Shown in pieces: positions 36,251-44,432 of a DNA stretch of 64,000 nucleotides. The stretch is from Agreia sp. VKM Ac-1783 (GTDB taxonomy: Bacteria > Actinomycetota > Actinomycetes > Actinomycetales > Microbacteriaceae), in assembly GCF_900177765.1 (NCBI RefSeq), contig NZ_FXWI01000003.1, positions 806,001 to 870,000 on the forward strand, given 5' to 3'. Below the pieces are notes generated by a model. It was given only the letters and a program-made list of their open reading frames with translations, had not been told where the DNA came from and made no database searches. The stretch's first letter is position 1, and each line of letters begins with the position of its first letter. The position numbers were made by a program, and so were the translations under genes.

Positions 36251-36925
36251 TTATGGGGTTACTGCTTGCAGGAGGGTGGTCGCTGTATCTGCGTCGCCGC
36301 CTCCGGCCTCGTGCATGTCGTTTATCTGAATGACGGCCTCATCGAACTGCGCGTACGCCGCAGCCATGTCCCCGACCATGCCGACAAATGCCTTGGGGCT
36401 GCCGTCGACGTGAATCTTGCTGTAGTCCTTTAGCTGTATCGGAATCGCGCCCAACTGGCTTCCCGCGGTGTCGGCGGTCTTGAACGTGTACCGAAATAGC
36501 TGCACCGCATCGCCCGACGCGTTGGTGTAGACGCACGCAGACCCTGACTGGCTCAGCACGCCGAAGTCCACGTCGTCAACGGTGGTCAATGCCGAGTCGC
36601 CAAGAAGCTCTTGAACACGTTCCGAGATACCGAAGGCCGCGCATGTATCAGCCTGCTCGGTCGTCACCGCGGAGATATCGGTGTTCGCCGTGACGGACGA
36701 TTCGGACTCACCGGTATCGGTTGCGGTTTGCGTCCCCTCCGACGTGCCGCTGGCCTCGTTGTCCGTTGTCCCAGCAGGGCCTGAGCAGGCCGAGAGGGTG
36801 ACGAGTACAGCCAGTGCGGCGGTAACCGACCACGCGCGTGATCTTGAGTAGGTTCGCCGCCCGACCTCGGCAGGATTCGCATCCTGTTCTGACCTCTTCA
36901 TCAAGTGCTGTCGACGTATCGCCAT
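36251..36925 (-). CDS. Secreted lipoprotein (DUF3558-like layout)
   Basis: A 224-residue lipoprotein. A basic N-terminus is followed by a signal helix and lipobox LVTLSACSG (Cys at about 47), a Thr/Ser/Glu linker and a domain opening with ADTCAAFGISERVQELLG and containing SACVYTN. The Cys-start and C-x-W/Y pattern recalls the DUF3558 lipoproteins of actinobacteria, but I am not certain. ATG at 36925 has GAAGGGA upstream. Confidence 0.7.
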   Translation of the reverse strand: MAIRRQHLMKRSEQDANPAEVGRRTYSRSRAWSVTAALAVLVTLSACSGPAGTTDNEASGTSEGTQTATDTGESESSVTANTDISAVTTEQADTCAAFGISERVQELLGDSALTTVDDVDFGVLSQSGSACVYTNASGDAVQLFRYTFKTADTAGSQLGAIPIQLKDYSKIHVDGSPKAFVGMVGDMAAAYAQFDEAVIQINDMHEAGGGDADTATTLLQAVTP

Positions 36926-37037
36926 TCGCTGGATTTCCCTTCATAAACGAGCCCGAAAGGCCTCTTAGGGAAGGCCGTCCACAGCTTGCCATATACAGGA
37001 GGCTATAGGCCAGTGGAATGCCACTGAAGCTGGGGAA

Positions 37038-37322
37038 ATGGCACGCAAACGACCTTCGGGCAGTTGGAAGGAATTCGCGGCCCTCCTTGGCACGAATCTG
37101 CACCGCCTTCGTCTCGAGCGAGGTTTGAGTCAAGAACAGCTCGCCTACGCGGCCGGGCTGAGTCGCTACACCTACCAGAAATTCGAAAAGGGCGAATCGA
37201 TGCCTGGAACGCCATCGAATCCATCGCTTCGAAACATCATGGCGCTCGCCCAAATTCTGGATGTCACACTCGATGAACTCGTGCCGTCTAACTGGCCCGA
37301 TCTACGCGCGGGAAAGTCATAA
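37038..37322 (+). CDS. XRE-family transcriptional regulator
   Basis: A 94-residue protein with one helix-turn-helix (LGTNLHRLRLERGLSQEQLAYAAGLSRYTYQKFEKGES, about 17-54). It is divergent from the lipoprotein at 36925 and may control that operon, itself or element functions. The small size fits a stand-alone repressor. Confidence 0.8.
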   Translation: MARKRPSGSWKEFAALLGTNLHRLRLERGLSQEQLAYAAGLSRYTYQKFEKGESMPGTPSNPSLRNIMALAQILDVTLDELVPSNWPDLRAGKS

Positions 37323-37418
37323 CGGGGCTCCGTCGTTCGATATTGCCCAGTTACAGTGAGCTGGGCGATACGTCGTTCGGTGTTGACTCGACGTCTTACT
37401 CATCTGAACAATGAGTCC

Positions 37419-37586
37419 ATGGAGATCGACGCCGACGGCCTTTTAGAGGAGGGGCCGCTTTGCTCGGGCTGCGGACGTCTGTTGGAGCCGTCGCCAGTAT
37501 TGGTCCCCGAGACGCAGACGTTGGGCATCGTTTATTCCTGTCCCGATCACGGCATTCAGTCTGCCGGTCGCGCATTCACCTCGTGA
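37419..37586 (+). CDS. Small zinc-ribbon-like protein
   Basis: A possible 55-residue protein with CSGCGRLLE and YSCPDHG, a CxxC..CxxH set typical of a tiny zinc ribbon. The ATG at 37419 is preferred because the upstream frame lacks coding character. Its role is unknown. Confidence 0.5.
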   Translation: MEIDADGLLEEGPLCSGCGRLLEPSPVLVPETQTLGIVYSCPDHGIQSAGRAFTS

Positions 37587-37659
37587 CCCCTCGGAGGGGT
37601 CCGTCTATACCGGCGTCCTTGGATGGCCGGCCGGTGCAGCTGCCTATGGGAATGGAAAA

Positions 37660-37682
37660 GCCTCTGTCGTTAAGACAGAGGC
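37660..37682. terminator. Bidirectional hairpin between convergent genes
   Basis: GCCTCTGTC (37660-37668), loop GTTAA, GACAGAGGC (37674-37682). A nine-bp perfect stem flanked by AAAA, between the zinc-ribbon gene and the DUF3846 gene. Confidence 0.8.
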
Positions 37683-37692
37683 GATCCCACGT

Positions 37693-38178
37693 TCAGTTGA
37701 CGGACACGCGCACCTCGATGACGTTCTTCAATCGGGTCCACATCAATGCGTAGCCGTAGGCGTCGACCCACGTTTTGAAGCCTCGGCGTCTAGGAACGGT
37801 GGTCCAGGCGATGGGGTTTCCGGTCGCTCGGGATTCGATGACGAACGTCTGTGGTTCCAGGAGCAACGACACGAATGACGGTGGTACGTCCTGGGTCTCG
37901 CCCCAATAGGTCGGTCCCAGCAGGATCGCGTCGCCGCGGATCTCATCTCGGAGCAGGAACGGGCGGTTGTGTAACCAGAGCAGCAGTGTCGCTCGTTGGT
38001 TGACGGGAAGCTCCCGAAGCTTGCCCTCCTCATTCACGAAGAGCGACGAGGGCGGGCCGGCGAGCTCGATGTTCTGAATGTCTCCGTCAACTTCGGTTTG
38101 GTAATCGTCGAGAGATTTGAACTCTTGCAGTACGAGTGGTTTGGCATCGCATGAGGGGATGAGGATTCCGGTTGGCAT
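37693..38178 (-). CDS. DUF3846 domain protein
   Basis: A 161-residue protein with the DUF3846 pattern: KPLVLQEFKSLDDYQTEVDGDIQNIEL, SLFVNEEGKLRELPVNQRATLLLW and IRGDAILLGP, which occurs on plasmids and phages. The C-terminal part is extra. ATG at 38178. The function is not known; it is a typical mobile-element cargo or maintenance gene. Confidence 0.8.
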   Translation of the reverse strand: MPTGILIPSCDAKPLVLQEFKSLDDYQTEVDGDIQNIELAGPPSSLFVNEEGKLRELPVNQRATLLLWLHNRPFLLRDEIRGDAILLGPTYWGETQDVPPSFVSLLLEPQTFVIESRATGNPIAWTTVPRRRGFKTWVDAYGYALMWTRLKNVIEVRVSVN

Positions 38179-38206
38179 GGGTCACGTCCTTTGATCGTGG
38201 GATGTA

Positions 38207-38228
38207 CCTGCAGCCGATTGGCTGCAGG
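38207..38228 (-). terminator. Hairpin between the RHH gene and the DUF3846 gene
   Basis: CCTGCAGCC-GATT-GGCTGCAGG, a nine-bp perfect stem with a four-base loop. It probably terminates or attenuates transcription from the RHH gene. Confidence 0.65.
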
Positions 38229-38337
38229 ATGGAGCCCGCGATATAGAACTGGAACGTGGTTGTGTCGGTGGAAGCCCGACCGCACCGCTCGAACCTTGTG
38301 AGGCGAACAGTGCGGCGGGCTCCCACCATTGGGGAGA

Positions 38338-38691
38338 TCAGGCGTTGGCAGGCTTCGCGCCTCGAGCAGCGTTCGCCACCGGGGGAGCGGCGGGACGCTT
38401 ATCCTTCGCCGTTGCGTCGAAGATCGCCGCTATCGCGCTCTGCTTGGTAGCGGACTCACGTTCGATCTCGGCGCGGACCTGAGCTGCTCGGGCGAGCACC
38501 TTGGGATCGGTTTTGCTCTTATCGATCCAGTGCTCGAGAGCGTAGCGGATCTCATCCGTGACGCTCCGGTTGTTGAGCTGGGCGATGATGTCCAGCTGTG
38601 CCCGGGTGCTGTCGGTCATGCGAACCGACAACGGTCTGATCTGGCTTCCCGCGCCCGATTGATCGGACACGGTGGACCTAACTTCACTCAT
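38338..38691 (-). CDS. Ribbon-helix-helix-like protein
   Basis: A 117-residue protein with an RHH-like DNA-binding segment (LSVRMTDSTRAQLDIIAQLNNRSVTDEIRYALEHWIDKS, about 21-59) and a long Ala/Lys-rich C-terminal tail. Proteins with this layout are accessory relaxosome or partition proteins on mobile elements. The ATG at 38691 (MSEVRST) is preferred. The role is inferred. Confidence 0.75.
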   Translation of the reverse strand: MSEVRSTVSDQSGAGSQIRPLSVRMTDSTRAQLDIIAQLNNRSVTDEIRYALEHWIDKSKTDPKVLARAAQVRAEIERESATKQSAIAAIFDATAKDKRPAAPPVANAARGAKPANA

Positions 38692-38997
38692 GCGAGTGAC
38701 CTCCTCATTGGATTGCGGCCGGCGAACCGGTGGGTTCCCCTGCAAAGCCGCAGGACGACGAGGAGCTGCTGGACGTGCGCGGCGTTAGCGACGATCTTCG
38801 GCTGCCGTCACTGAGTAAAGCTCTATTGAACGAATCGGACAACCGACCGATCGCCAGCGTTGTGTATTCCACGACATGCGGGACTACAAGTCCGAGGTTG
38901 ACTCTGCGAAGAAACCCGGCGATCTATCCGATTGCTTTCGCTTCCCACATCAGCAGGTAGATAATGCTTTTGCAACCGCATCGATGAGGAGTTTCGC
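38692..38997. other. Intergenic region without a convincing gene
   Basis: It separates the divergent RHH gene and the AbiGi-like gene and should hold both promoters. Open frames here lack ribosome sites and coding character. The right end (about 38930-38997) is AT-richer with GAGGAG just before the ATG at 38998. Confidence 0.5.
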
Positions 38998-39864
38998 ATG
39001 ACCGACGTACCTGGTGGTCTTCTTGGATTTCGAGGAGATCCCAAGTGGCGGGACATGTCGGATTACCTTGTTCATTTCACGAGTCGCGAGTCTCTACTGA
39101 GTATCCTCAACGACCTTCGCATCGAAGGCCGGAATCAGTTTGGTTGGTTTAGAACTGACAACGCGACCGCGAATCTGCGCATGAGCGCGTGCTTCAGTGA
39201 GGTGCCTATTGACCAGATTGATCGTCTCGCAGCACGACGCGGTCGCTACGGAATCGGTTTTCGCAGGACCTTCGTCCAGTCCAAGGGCGGCGGCCGCGTC
39301 TGGTATGCAGAAGAGCTCCAACGGGAGCTTCTGTTCGATGCGTTCAAACACATCTATCGGACGGACCCCGCGCGAATTAATCCGCTCTGGAAGTTGACCC
39401 CATTTTTCGACGGTATTTCTCCGGCATACGACTTCGCATGGGAGCGTGAATGGCGTGTCCCAGGCGGGCTGAGCTTCGAGTTGTCGCAGGTCGCGTTTCT
39501 TGTCCGTCCGCGTGTCAGCGATGCCGGGAACGAATTCCTTGAGCACCCAGCTCCCTGCGTTCCCTTACTCACGTCCGAAGCGATGGAGTTCTGGGAAGAG
39601 GCGTTCGAGGCACTTGGGGGACCTGAAGACAAATATGTGGCGGCCGTATTAGAGAAATTTGCGGACCCAAATAACCACCTCGCCTGGGATTCAGAGGAGC
39701 GCGACTACTTCTGGACTACGGTTCGTTACTCGGCGGAAGATGCGGTCGAGTGGGTGCACGGTAGCGACCTAAACGCTGACGCACTCGAGACGGTCATCAA
39801 TCGGCTTAATGAGATATCGCCGTACTGGGTGCGCATCGAGCAATTCGAGATAGATATGACCTAG
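38998..39864 (+). CDS. AbiGi-like abortive infection protein
   Basis: A 288-residue protein resembling the AbiGi family: YLVHFTSRESLLSILNDLRIEGRN, ACFSEVPIDQIDRLAARRGRYGIGFRRTFVQ and AWEREWRVPG. AbiGi is described as the antitoxin-type half of the AbiG phage-exclusion pair. No AbiGii-like toxin is adjacent, so it is either solitary or paired with something unrecognised. The match is from sequence pattern only. Confidence 0.6.
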   Translation: MTDVPGGLLGFRGDPKWRDMSDYLVHFTSRESLLSILNDLRIEGRNQFGWFRTDNATANLRMSACFSEVPIDQIDRLAARRGRYGIGFRRTFVQSKGGGRVWYAEELQRELLFDAFKHIYRTDPARINPLWKLTPFFDGISPAYDFAWEREWRVPGGLSFELSQVAFLVRPRVSDAGNEFLEHPAPCVPLLTSEAMEFWEEAFEALGGPEDKYVAAVLEKFADPNNHLAWDSEERDYFWTTVRYSAEDAVEWVHGSDLNADALETVINRLNEISPYWVRIEQFEIDMT

Positions 39865-40045
39865 GTTCACCTTGACGAAAGCTTCTCACTCGAGCCGCGG
39901 TCTCCCACGGCGCGACTGAAACGCTGCTTGGACAATACACTCTGTGGCTTGGTCCTGATCAGAACACGGGATCGTCGCGGCGCAGAAGAAATAGTGGGAT
40001 TAGGCGGTTAGCGCCACGCCCTGTATTGGTGCCATCGAGCGGAAC

Positions 40046-41119
40046 CTACCGTTCCTTGAAGTACTTGAAAAGGTCTCGCTCGCGAGTGACTAGTACACCG
40101 ACGATTGATCCAAGGAGAACCCCGATGCTACCGAGCCCCACGATTCTGAATCCCGCCGAGGCAATGGATATAAAGTCAGACTCGAGGGCCGTCTGGCTCA
40201 AGAACAGGCTCGCTCCTGAGACGACGAGGACAGCGGGAATCAGCCAGAACAAGTTCTCGAGCATCACCTGAAGTGTGAGTCCAGCCTTTGGAATTCTGCT
40301 GTGGAGCGCGGAAGCCAACTCGAGCCGCCTGAAACGAACGGGCACAAATCCGACAACGGATCCCAGGAGAAGCGCAACCCAGGGAAATGACTCGGAGGGC
40401 CGGCTATTGAATGCGGAGATAGCGTCGAAGGACACACCCATAGTCGAGTTAAGTTGGCCCAGCGTTGGCTTGGCCGCTTGTCCAATGGTCTCAACCGACG
40501 TCCAAATAAGACTTCTCGTATCCTCCGCCGGATATGGAGCATCCATCCAACACGCGTCGAACATGGTGGATGCCGTAACCGGCTCGATGAATATCGCGGC
40601 GTAACCAAGGCCGGGTGCCCGGCCGTCGTCGGGATAGTCATAGACACCTTCGACACGAACTGGCCCATTCTTGGTGTCGACTGAATCGCCGGTAGTTACG
40701 GATAACGTCACTGCCAGGTCATGGGACACGAAGATTCCAGTTTGAGACGTGTCGACCTCGTGTGGCAGCAACGCAAGAAAGCCCGGAGACGCACGTTTCG
40801 TCGGAACGGGCGACGATGGCAAGGACGAGAACACCAACGGTTGGGTGTCCGCTACAGCGCCTGCTGCCCTCACCCTAGGTGCATTCGCAAGATTGTCGCA
40901 CGCCATTCCACCTACCTGGCCGGTGGCAGTTAGCGTCGTAGTGGACGCACCCGAACTAGTGAACGCGGCATTCTTAGCGAGGACACCGTTGATGGCGGTT
41001 ACGTCAAAGAGCGCGAGCCCGCCGATGAGCGCAATGAACAAGATCAAGCTGACGACGGGACGGCTGGTTCGTGCCGCGACGTTGCGCGCCGCTTCGGAGA
41101 AGACACTGTCTAGGCGCAT
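40046..41119 (-). CDS. ABC transporter permease, FtsX/MacB type
   Basis: A 357-residue membrane protein with one N-terminal helix (about 22-44), a large outside domain (about 45-240) and three C-terminal helices (about 245-265, 285-308, 318-345). This is the FtsX/MacB topology with few residues between. It lies two bases behind the ATPase. In this locus it should be part of an exporter, or a sensor/immunity pump, for the bacteriocin. Confidence 0.8.
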   Translation of the reverse strand: MRLDSVFSEAARNVAARTSRPVVSLILFIALIGGLALFDVTAINGVLAKNAAFTSSGASTTTLTATGQVGGMACDNLANAPRVRAAGAVADTQPLVFSSLPSSPVPTKRASPGFLALLPHEVDTSQTGIFVSHDLAVTLSVTTGDSVDTKNGPVRVEGVYDYPDDGRAPGLGYAAIFIEPVTASTMFDACWMDAPYPAEDTRSLIWTSVETIGQAAKPTLGQLNSTMGVSFDAISAFNSRPSESFPWVALLLGSVVGFVPVRFRRLELASALHSRIPKAGLTLQVMLENLFWLIPAVLVVSGASLFLSQTALESDFISIASAGFRIVGLGSIGVLLGSIVGVLVTRERDLFKYFKER

Positions 41120-41121
41120 TA

Positions 41122-41781
41122 CTAGGCCACGAGCGTTATCTGTTCATCGCAGGCATTTTTTGTGCGCTCGTCGTGAGTGGCAATGACGACGATGCTGCCT
41201 CCTGCTGCAACATTTCCGAGTACGTCGCTCACTGATTCGGCGGTCCGAACGTCGAGCTGCGCGGTCGGCTCATCTACAAGGAGCAGGCTCGGGGAAGAAG
41301 CCAAGGCCCGAGCGAGCATAAGTCGCTGCGCCTCGCCCCCTGACAGTTGGGAGAATGGACTACTTGCCCGATCTCGTAGCCCGAACATACTCATGATTTC
41401 CAATGCCTGAGACTCTGCGATCTGTCTCGGCAGACCTGTTGCGAGCAGTGGTAGCACTACGTGATCGAGTGCAGTTCGCTGAGCGACTCCATGAGGATTC
41501 TGGAACACCCATCCAACGCTGGTGATTCCGACACGGCCGATGTTCCCCTCGGCGGGGCTTAGCCAGCCTGCGAGAATGCTGAGGAGTGTCGATTTGCCGG
41601 ATCCTGACGGGCCTGTGAGCGCGTAGCTGAGGCCAGGACGAAGCGATACATTCAAAGCGTCGAATAGAAACTCGCCCCCGTCGAATTTATGCCGAACCCC
41701 AACGAGAGACAATGAGGTACCGCTGTTGTCCGGGTGGGCGCTGCTGGAGGTGTACACCTCCGGATGGCTGCGGCCTAGCAT
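41122..41781 (-). CDS. ABC transporter ATP-binding protein (MacB/LolD type)
   Basis: A 219-residue ATPase: Walker A GPSGSGKST, Q-loop VFQNPHGVAQRTALDHV, signature LSGGEAQRLMLARAL, Walker B LLLVDEPTAQLD and H-loop IATHDER. The start at the ATG at 41781 overlaps the end of the adaptor gene. It forms an ABC export system with the FtsX-like permease and the periplasmic adaptor, as in MacAB-type exporters. Confidence 0.88.
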   Translation of the reverse strand: MLGRSHPEVYTSSSAHPDNSGTSLSLVGVRHKFDGGEFLFDALNVSLRPGLSYALTGPSGSGKSTLLSILAGWLSPAEGNIGRVGITSVGWVFQNPHGVAQRTALDHVVLPLLATGLPRQIAESQALEIMSMFGLRDRASSPFSQLSGGEAQRLMLARALASSPSLLLVDEPTAQLDVRTAESVSDVLGNVAAGGSIVVIATHDERTKNACDEQITLVA

Positions 41782-42941
41782 TTTGTGTCTTTGGCTGGGT
41801 GGAGGTCCACCGCTGCGGGTGGCGTAACGTCGTTGGCAAAAGTTACATATGCCTTGCCGAGAGACGAAGCGACGACAGTGACTTGCAGCGGCGTTTTGTC
41901 CGCGACGACGCATGCCGTCGGACCGTTCTGTGAGGCAAGTGCCGAAGGAGGCATGATGGAGACGTTCAGCGGAGTAGCAAGCTCCAGAACTGCCGACAGG
42001 CCTCCGCCGTCTAACGATCCACTGCCTCCGTCGGTTTGATCGCTATCCTCACCCTTTTGTGGAGTAGTCCCACTAGCCACGCTCGCTCGATAGCTTGGTA
42101 GCGTCGCGAACAGGGCGAGATCCTCGGGGGATATGAGTTCTGATTTGTCGTCCACAGCGAACGAGCTTCCGTCCACGAGGAGCAATCGCGGCCCTGGCAC
42201 AAGATCCGTGGGCGCGGACTTTACGGTGACACCTTGGACATCGGCCTCGAGGCTTACACCGGCTTGGCCCTCTGAGACGGTTGCGCCGAGCGGTACATCG
42301 CAGCTGGACGCGACGGCGGTAGGTGCCGGAAGCCACACCACGCTGGCTTTTGTGAATACAGCGGGGTCAGCTACTGGGCTGCCAATTTCTTTGAGACGGG
42401 ATTGGAGGATGGACAACGTTCGGGGCCCCATGATGCCGTCAGTGGCCACTTCATAACCGAGTCGAACAAGTTCGGTTTGAATTGATTTCACATCCTCACC
42501 TTTGTCCCCATCACGTAGGTCGCGCCAGAGAGGCGTAGATGTATACAAGTTGAGCAGCGGGCTACCAGACACCGCCAAATTTGTCTGCCATGAGACGAAC
42601 TGCGTGCCGACCTCGCAGTCCATACGTGTGAGTAAGCCTGCAACGGGAGATGAGAGCTGACGTTTCTTTCCAATCTTGACCGTCAATTGCACGTCGCGGG
42701 AGTCCGACAGTGACTCGGAGGTGAGAGGAATGACGTCGGCGGAGTTCTTATCGATGGTAAGCGAGGGGGGAATCGCGGGTGGTTGCGAGATGAGGAGCCC
42801 CGCAGTTAGGCCAGCTGCTGCGACCAAAACCACGACTAGAGTCCAGATTCCTGTGCGAAATTTCGGCAAAATTATCCCTCGCTCATCGCGATCCGGAAAC
42901 GCATTCCGTCGCTTTGTGGCCGTGTTTGAACTTGCAAACAT
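41775..42941 (-). CDS. Membrane-fusion-like adaptor with peptidoglycan-binding motif
   Basis: A 388-residue protein with one N-terminal helix (about 32-52) and an extracytoplasmic part. It carries a peptidoglycan-binding-domain-like repeat (GDKGEDVKSIQTELVRLGYEVATDGIMGPRTLSILQSRL, about 143-185) inside HlyD/MacA-like flanks. In the locus it would couple the ABC pump to the wall. It is close to the lipoprotein gene upstream (36-base gap). Confidence 0.78.
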   Translation of the reverse strand: MFASSNTATKRRNAFPDRDERGIILPKFRTGIWTLVVVLVAAAGLTAGLLISQPPAIPPSLTIDKNSADVIPLTSESLSDSRDVQLTVKIGKKRQLSSPVAGLLTRMDCEVGTQFVSWQTNLAVSGSPLLNLYTSTPLWRDLRDGDKGEDVKSIQTELVRLGYEVATDGIMGPRTLSILQSRLKEIGSPVADPAVFTKASVVWLPAPTAVASSCDVPLGATVSEGQAGVSLEADVQGVTVKSAPTDLVPGPRLLLVDGSSFAVDDKSELISPEDLALFATLPSYRASVASGTTPQKGEDSDQTDGGSGSLDGGGLSAVLELATPLNVSIMPPSALASQNGPTACVVADKTPLQVTVVASSLGKAYVTFANDVTPPAAVDLHPAKDTKC

Positions 42942-42977
42942 ATCGACATGGCCACGATGACGTCGATATTCAAAACG

Positions 42978-43601
42978 CTATCCCTGAATCCCGAGAGGAT
43001 CCATGCGGCAGCTGTCGAGCGCAGCTCGTCCTGCGGCCTGGTCAGGGAATGGGAACTTGTCGTCGGCAGAATCAGTGGTGTAGTCCTTTGCGCCATATCC
43101 GTCGGGAACAACACCCTTTTTTGAAAGGCACGCCGCAGTGATTTCGTTCTCGTCCAGTTTGTCGGGGTTTCGATGCGTCCATGTGTACAGTGCGCCGACA
43201 AGATCCTCACCAGAGGAATGTGAGCACTCTTTGACGCTGGCGTTAGCAGCGTCGTTCCCCAGCTTGGGATCGAATTTAGTCTTGTATGAGCCATCGAACC
43301 CGTAGTCGGAGACAGTGATTCCCTTGGCCGCGACACATTCCTGGAAGTTGGAGAGCATCTCGGAGAACTCTTGTTCTGTGACCTTCCCATCGGATAGCAC
43401 CTCCTTCGCGAAGTCGGTATCCGCTTTGGCATAGCTATCGGCGAATTCGGCAGCCCAGGGTCCCGTGAACTCGGGTGTCGATCCTGATGAGCCGCCGGAA
43501 TCGCCGGTAGTGCTTGATGTGCAGCCGGCCAAAGTCAGGCCAGTCGCCAGCACCACGATGAAACCTAAACCGAACTGAGCGAATCGAATATTCCTAGTCA
43601 T
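42978..43601 (-). CDS. Lipoprotein of the bacteriocin locus
   Basis: A 207-residue lipoprotein (lipobox TLAGC, Cys at about 27) with a Gly/Ser linker and a helical domain (GKVTEQEFSEMLSNFQECVAAKGITVSDYGFDG). It is the first gene of the four-gene unit 43601 to 40046, after the bacteriocin. By position it may be a producer-immunity protein or a substrate receptor of the exporter. No family name is certain. Confidence 0.75.
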   Translation of the reverse strand: MTRNIRFAQFGLGFIVVLATGLTLAGCTSSTTGDSGGSSGSTPEFTGPWAAEFADSYAKADTDFAKEVLSDGKVTEQEFSEMLSNFQECVAAKGITVSDYGFDGSYKTKFDPKLGNDAANASVKECSHSSGEDLVGALYTWTHRNPDKLDENEITAACLSKKGVVPDGYGAKDYTTDSADDKFPFPDQAAGRAALDSCRMDPLGIQG

Positions 43602-43733
43602 GCTTATTCCTCTTCATCTCGATTGTTGAAGCATTGCCTCGGTAGCTAGATCCCCAGCATTAACAACGTGACGTGTGTTCGGGAGGCTATCTTGTCAAAT
43701 GTTGCGCTGAAGGATGCTCATTGGACTTAAAGA

Positions 43734-43768
43734 CCAAGGACGGAACCCGCGAACAGGCTCCGTCTTGG
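43734..43768 (-). terminator. Imperfect hairpin after the bacteriocin gene
   Basis: CCAAGGACGGAACC (43734-43747) pairs with GGCTCCGTCTTGG (43756-43768) with one bulge and one mismatch. It would end most bacteriocin transcripts and let the downstream export genes be made at a lower level. Confidence 0.5.
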
Positions 43769-43823
43769 CTGCCAAATCCGGAACGACCCCGCGGCGTGGG
43801 CCTTGCCGAATCGACTGGTATAT

Positions 43824-44213
43824 CTAACTGACGTCGTAATACGCCTTGTTGCCGCTGTCCGTGGCAGGAGATTGGTAGGCGGCCGCGAGGAGGCCGGCAA
43901 CCTTCCATCCGGAGTACTCACAGGTTCCAGCGCCATTGCACGCGGTGGCCTTGTGGGGCCGTGAGTTGTGCTGGTATTCGGAATAAACCTGGCCACCGCT
44001 TCCGTAGATTCCTCCGGACCGAACGCCGTAGTTCCACGAGCCACCCTCCGGGTTGGACGTGGTCGCGGATGCGCTCAGGGCACCGCCCATGACCATGCCC
44101 GCAGCGACGACGATCCCGAACATGGCACCGATGACCTTCTTGCGGCTTCGCGTGACGTTTCTGCTCGTTCCGACCGCCACAGCTTCGTGGCTTGATGCGT
44201 TTTCGAACTTCAT
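43824..44213 (-). CDS. Lactococcin-972-like bacteriocin precursor
   Basis: A 129-residue precursor: basic N-terminus, signal helix (about 27-50, MFGIVVAAGMVMGGALSASA), then a mature part opening with NPEGGSWNYG and containing VYSEYQHNSRPHKATACNG, EYSGWKVAGLLAAAYQSP and a final NKAYYDV. This is the Lcn972 pattern (EGG/TWxYG ... Y..Y.H.S..H ... GW..AG..A ... YY). Lcn972 binds lipid II and blocks septum formation. Two added Cys (CNGAGTC) could form a disulfide. ATG at 44213 with GGGAGG six bases upstream. Confidence 0.85.
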   Translation of the reverse strand: MKFENASSHEAVAVGTSRNVTRSRKKVIGAMFGIVVAAGMVMGGALSASATTSNPEGGSWNYGVRSGGIYGSGGQVYSEYQHNSRPHKATACNGAGTCEYSGWKVAGLLAAAYQSPATDSGNKAYYDVS

Positions 44214-44395
44214 TTTGGGCCTCCCGACCTCTCAAATGGATTGAACATGGGGAGGCTAGCAAGGACGATATGCGTCGGTGGGAACATGAAGTTCCAATCT
44301 GTAAACCCGCCTCGTTGCTCAAGGCTTTCACTGGGATCTCGGACTTAGATGGGACACGAAGTCTCATATTCGATGCGAGCTGATGCCTAATTTCG

Positions 44396-44418
44396 TAGAT
44401 GATCTTGTTAATCGTCTA
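44396..44418. promoter_or_regulatory. Candidate TetR operator between the regulator and the bacteriocin
   Basis: TAGATGAT, seven bases, ATCGTCTA: an eight-bp palindrome with one mismatch, just upstream of the TetR-like gene and facing the bacteriocin promoter region. Typical size and spacing for a TetR-type site. Confidence 0.5.
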
Positions 44419-44432
44419 GAAACGGAGTGCTG

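Noticed and set aside
38730-38960. Short plus-strand frame between the RHH and AbiGi-like genes
   Set aside because: No ribosome site; lies in a divergent promoter region and shows no conserved features.
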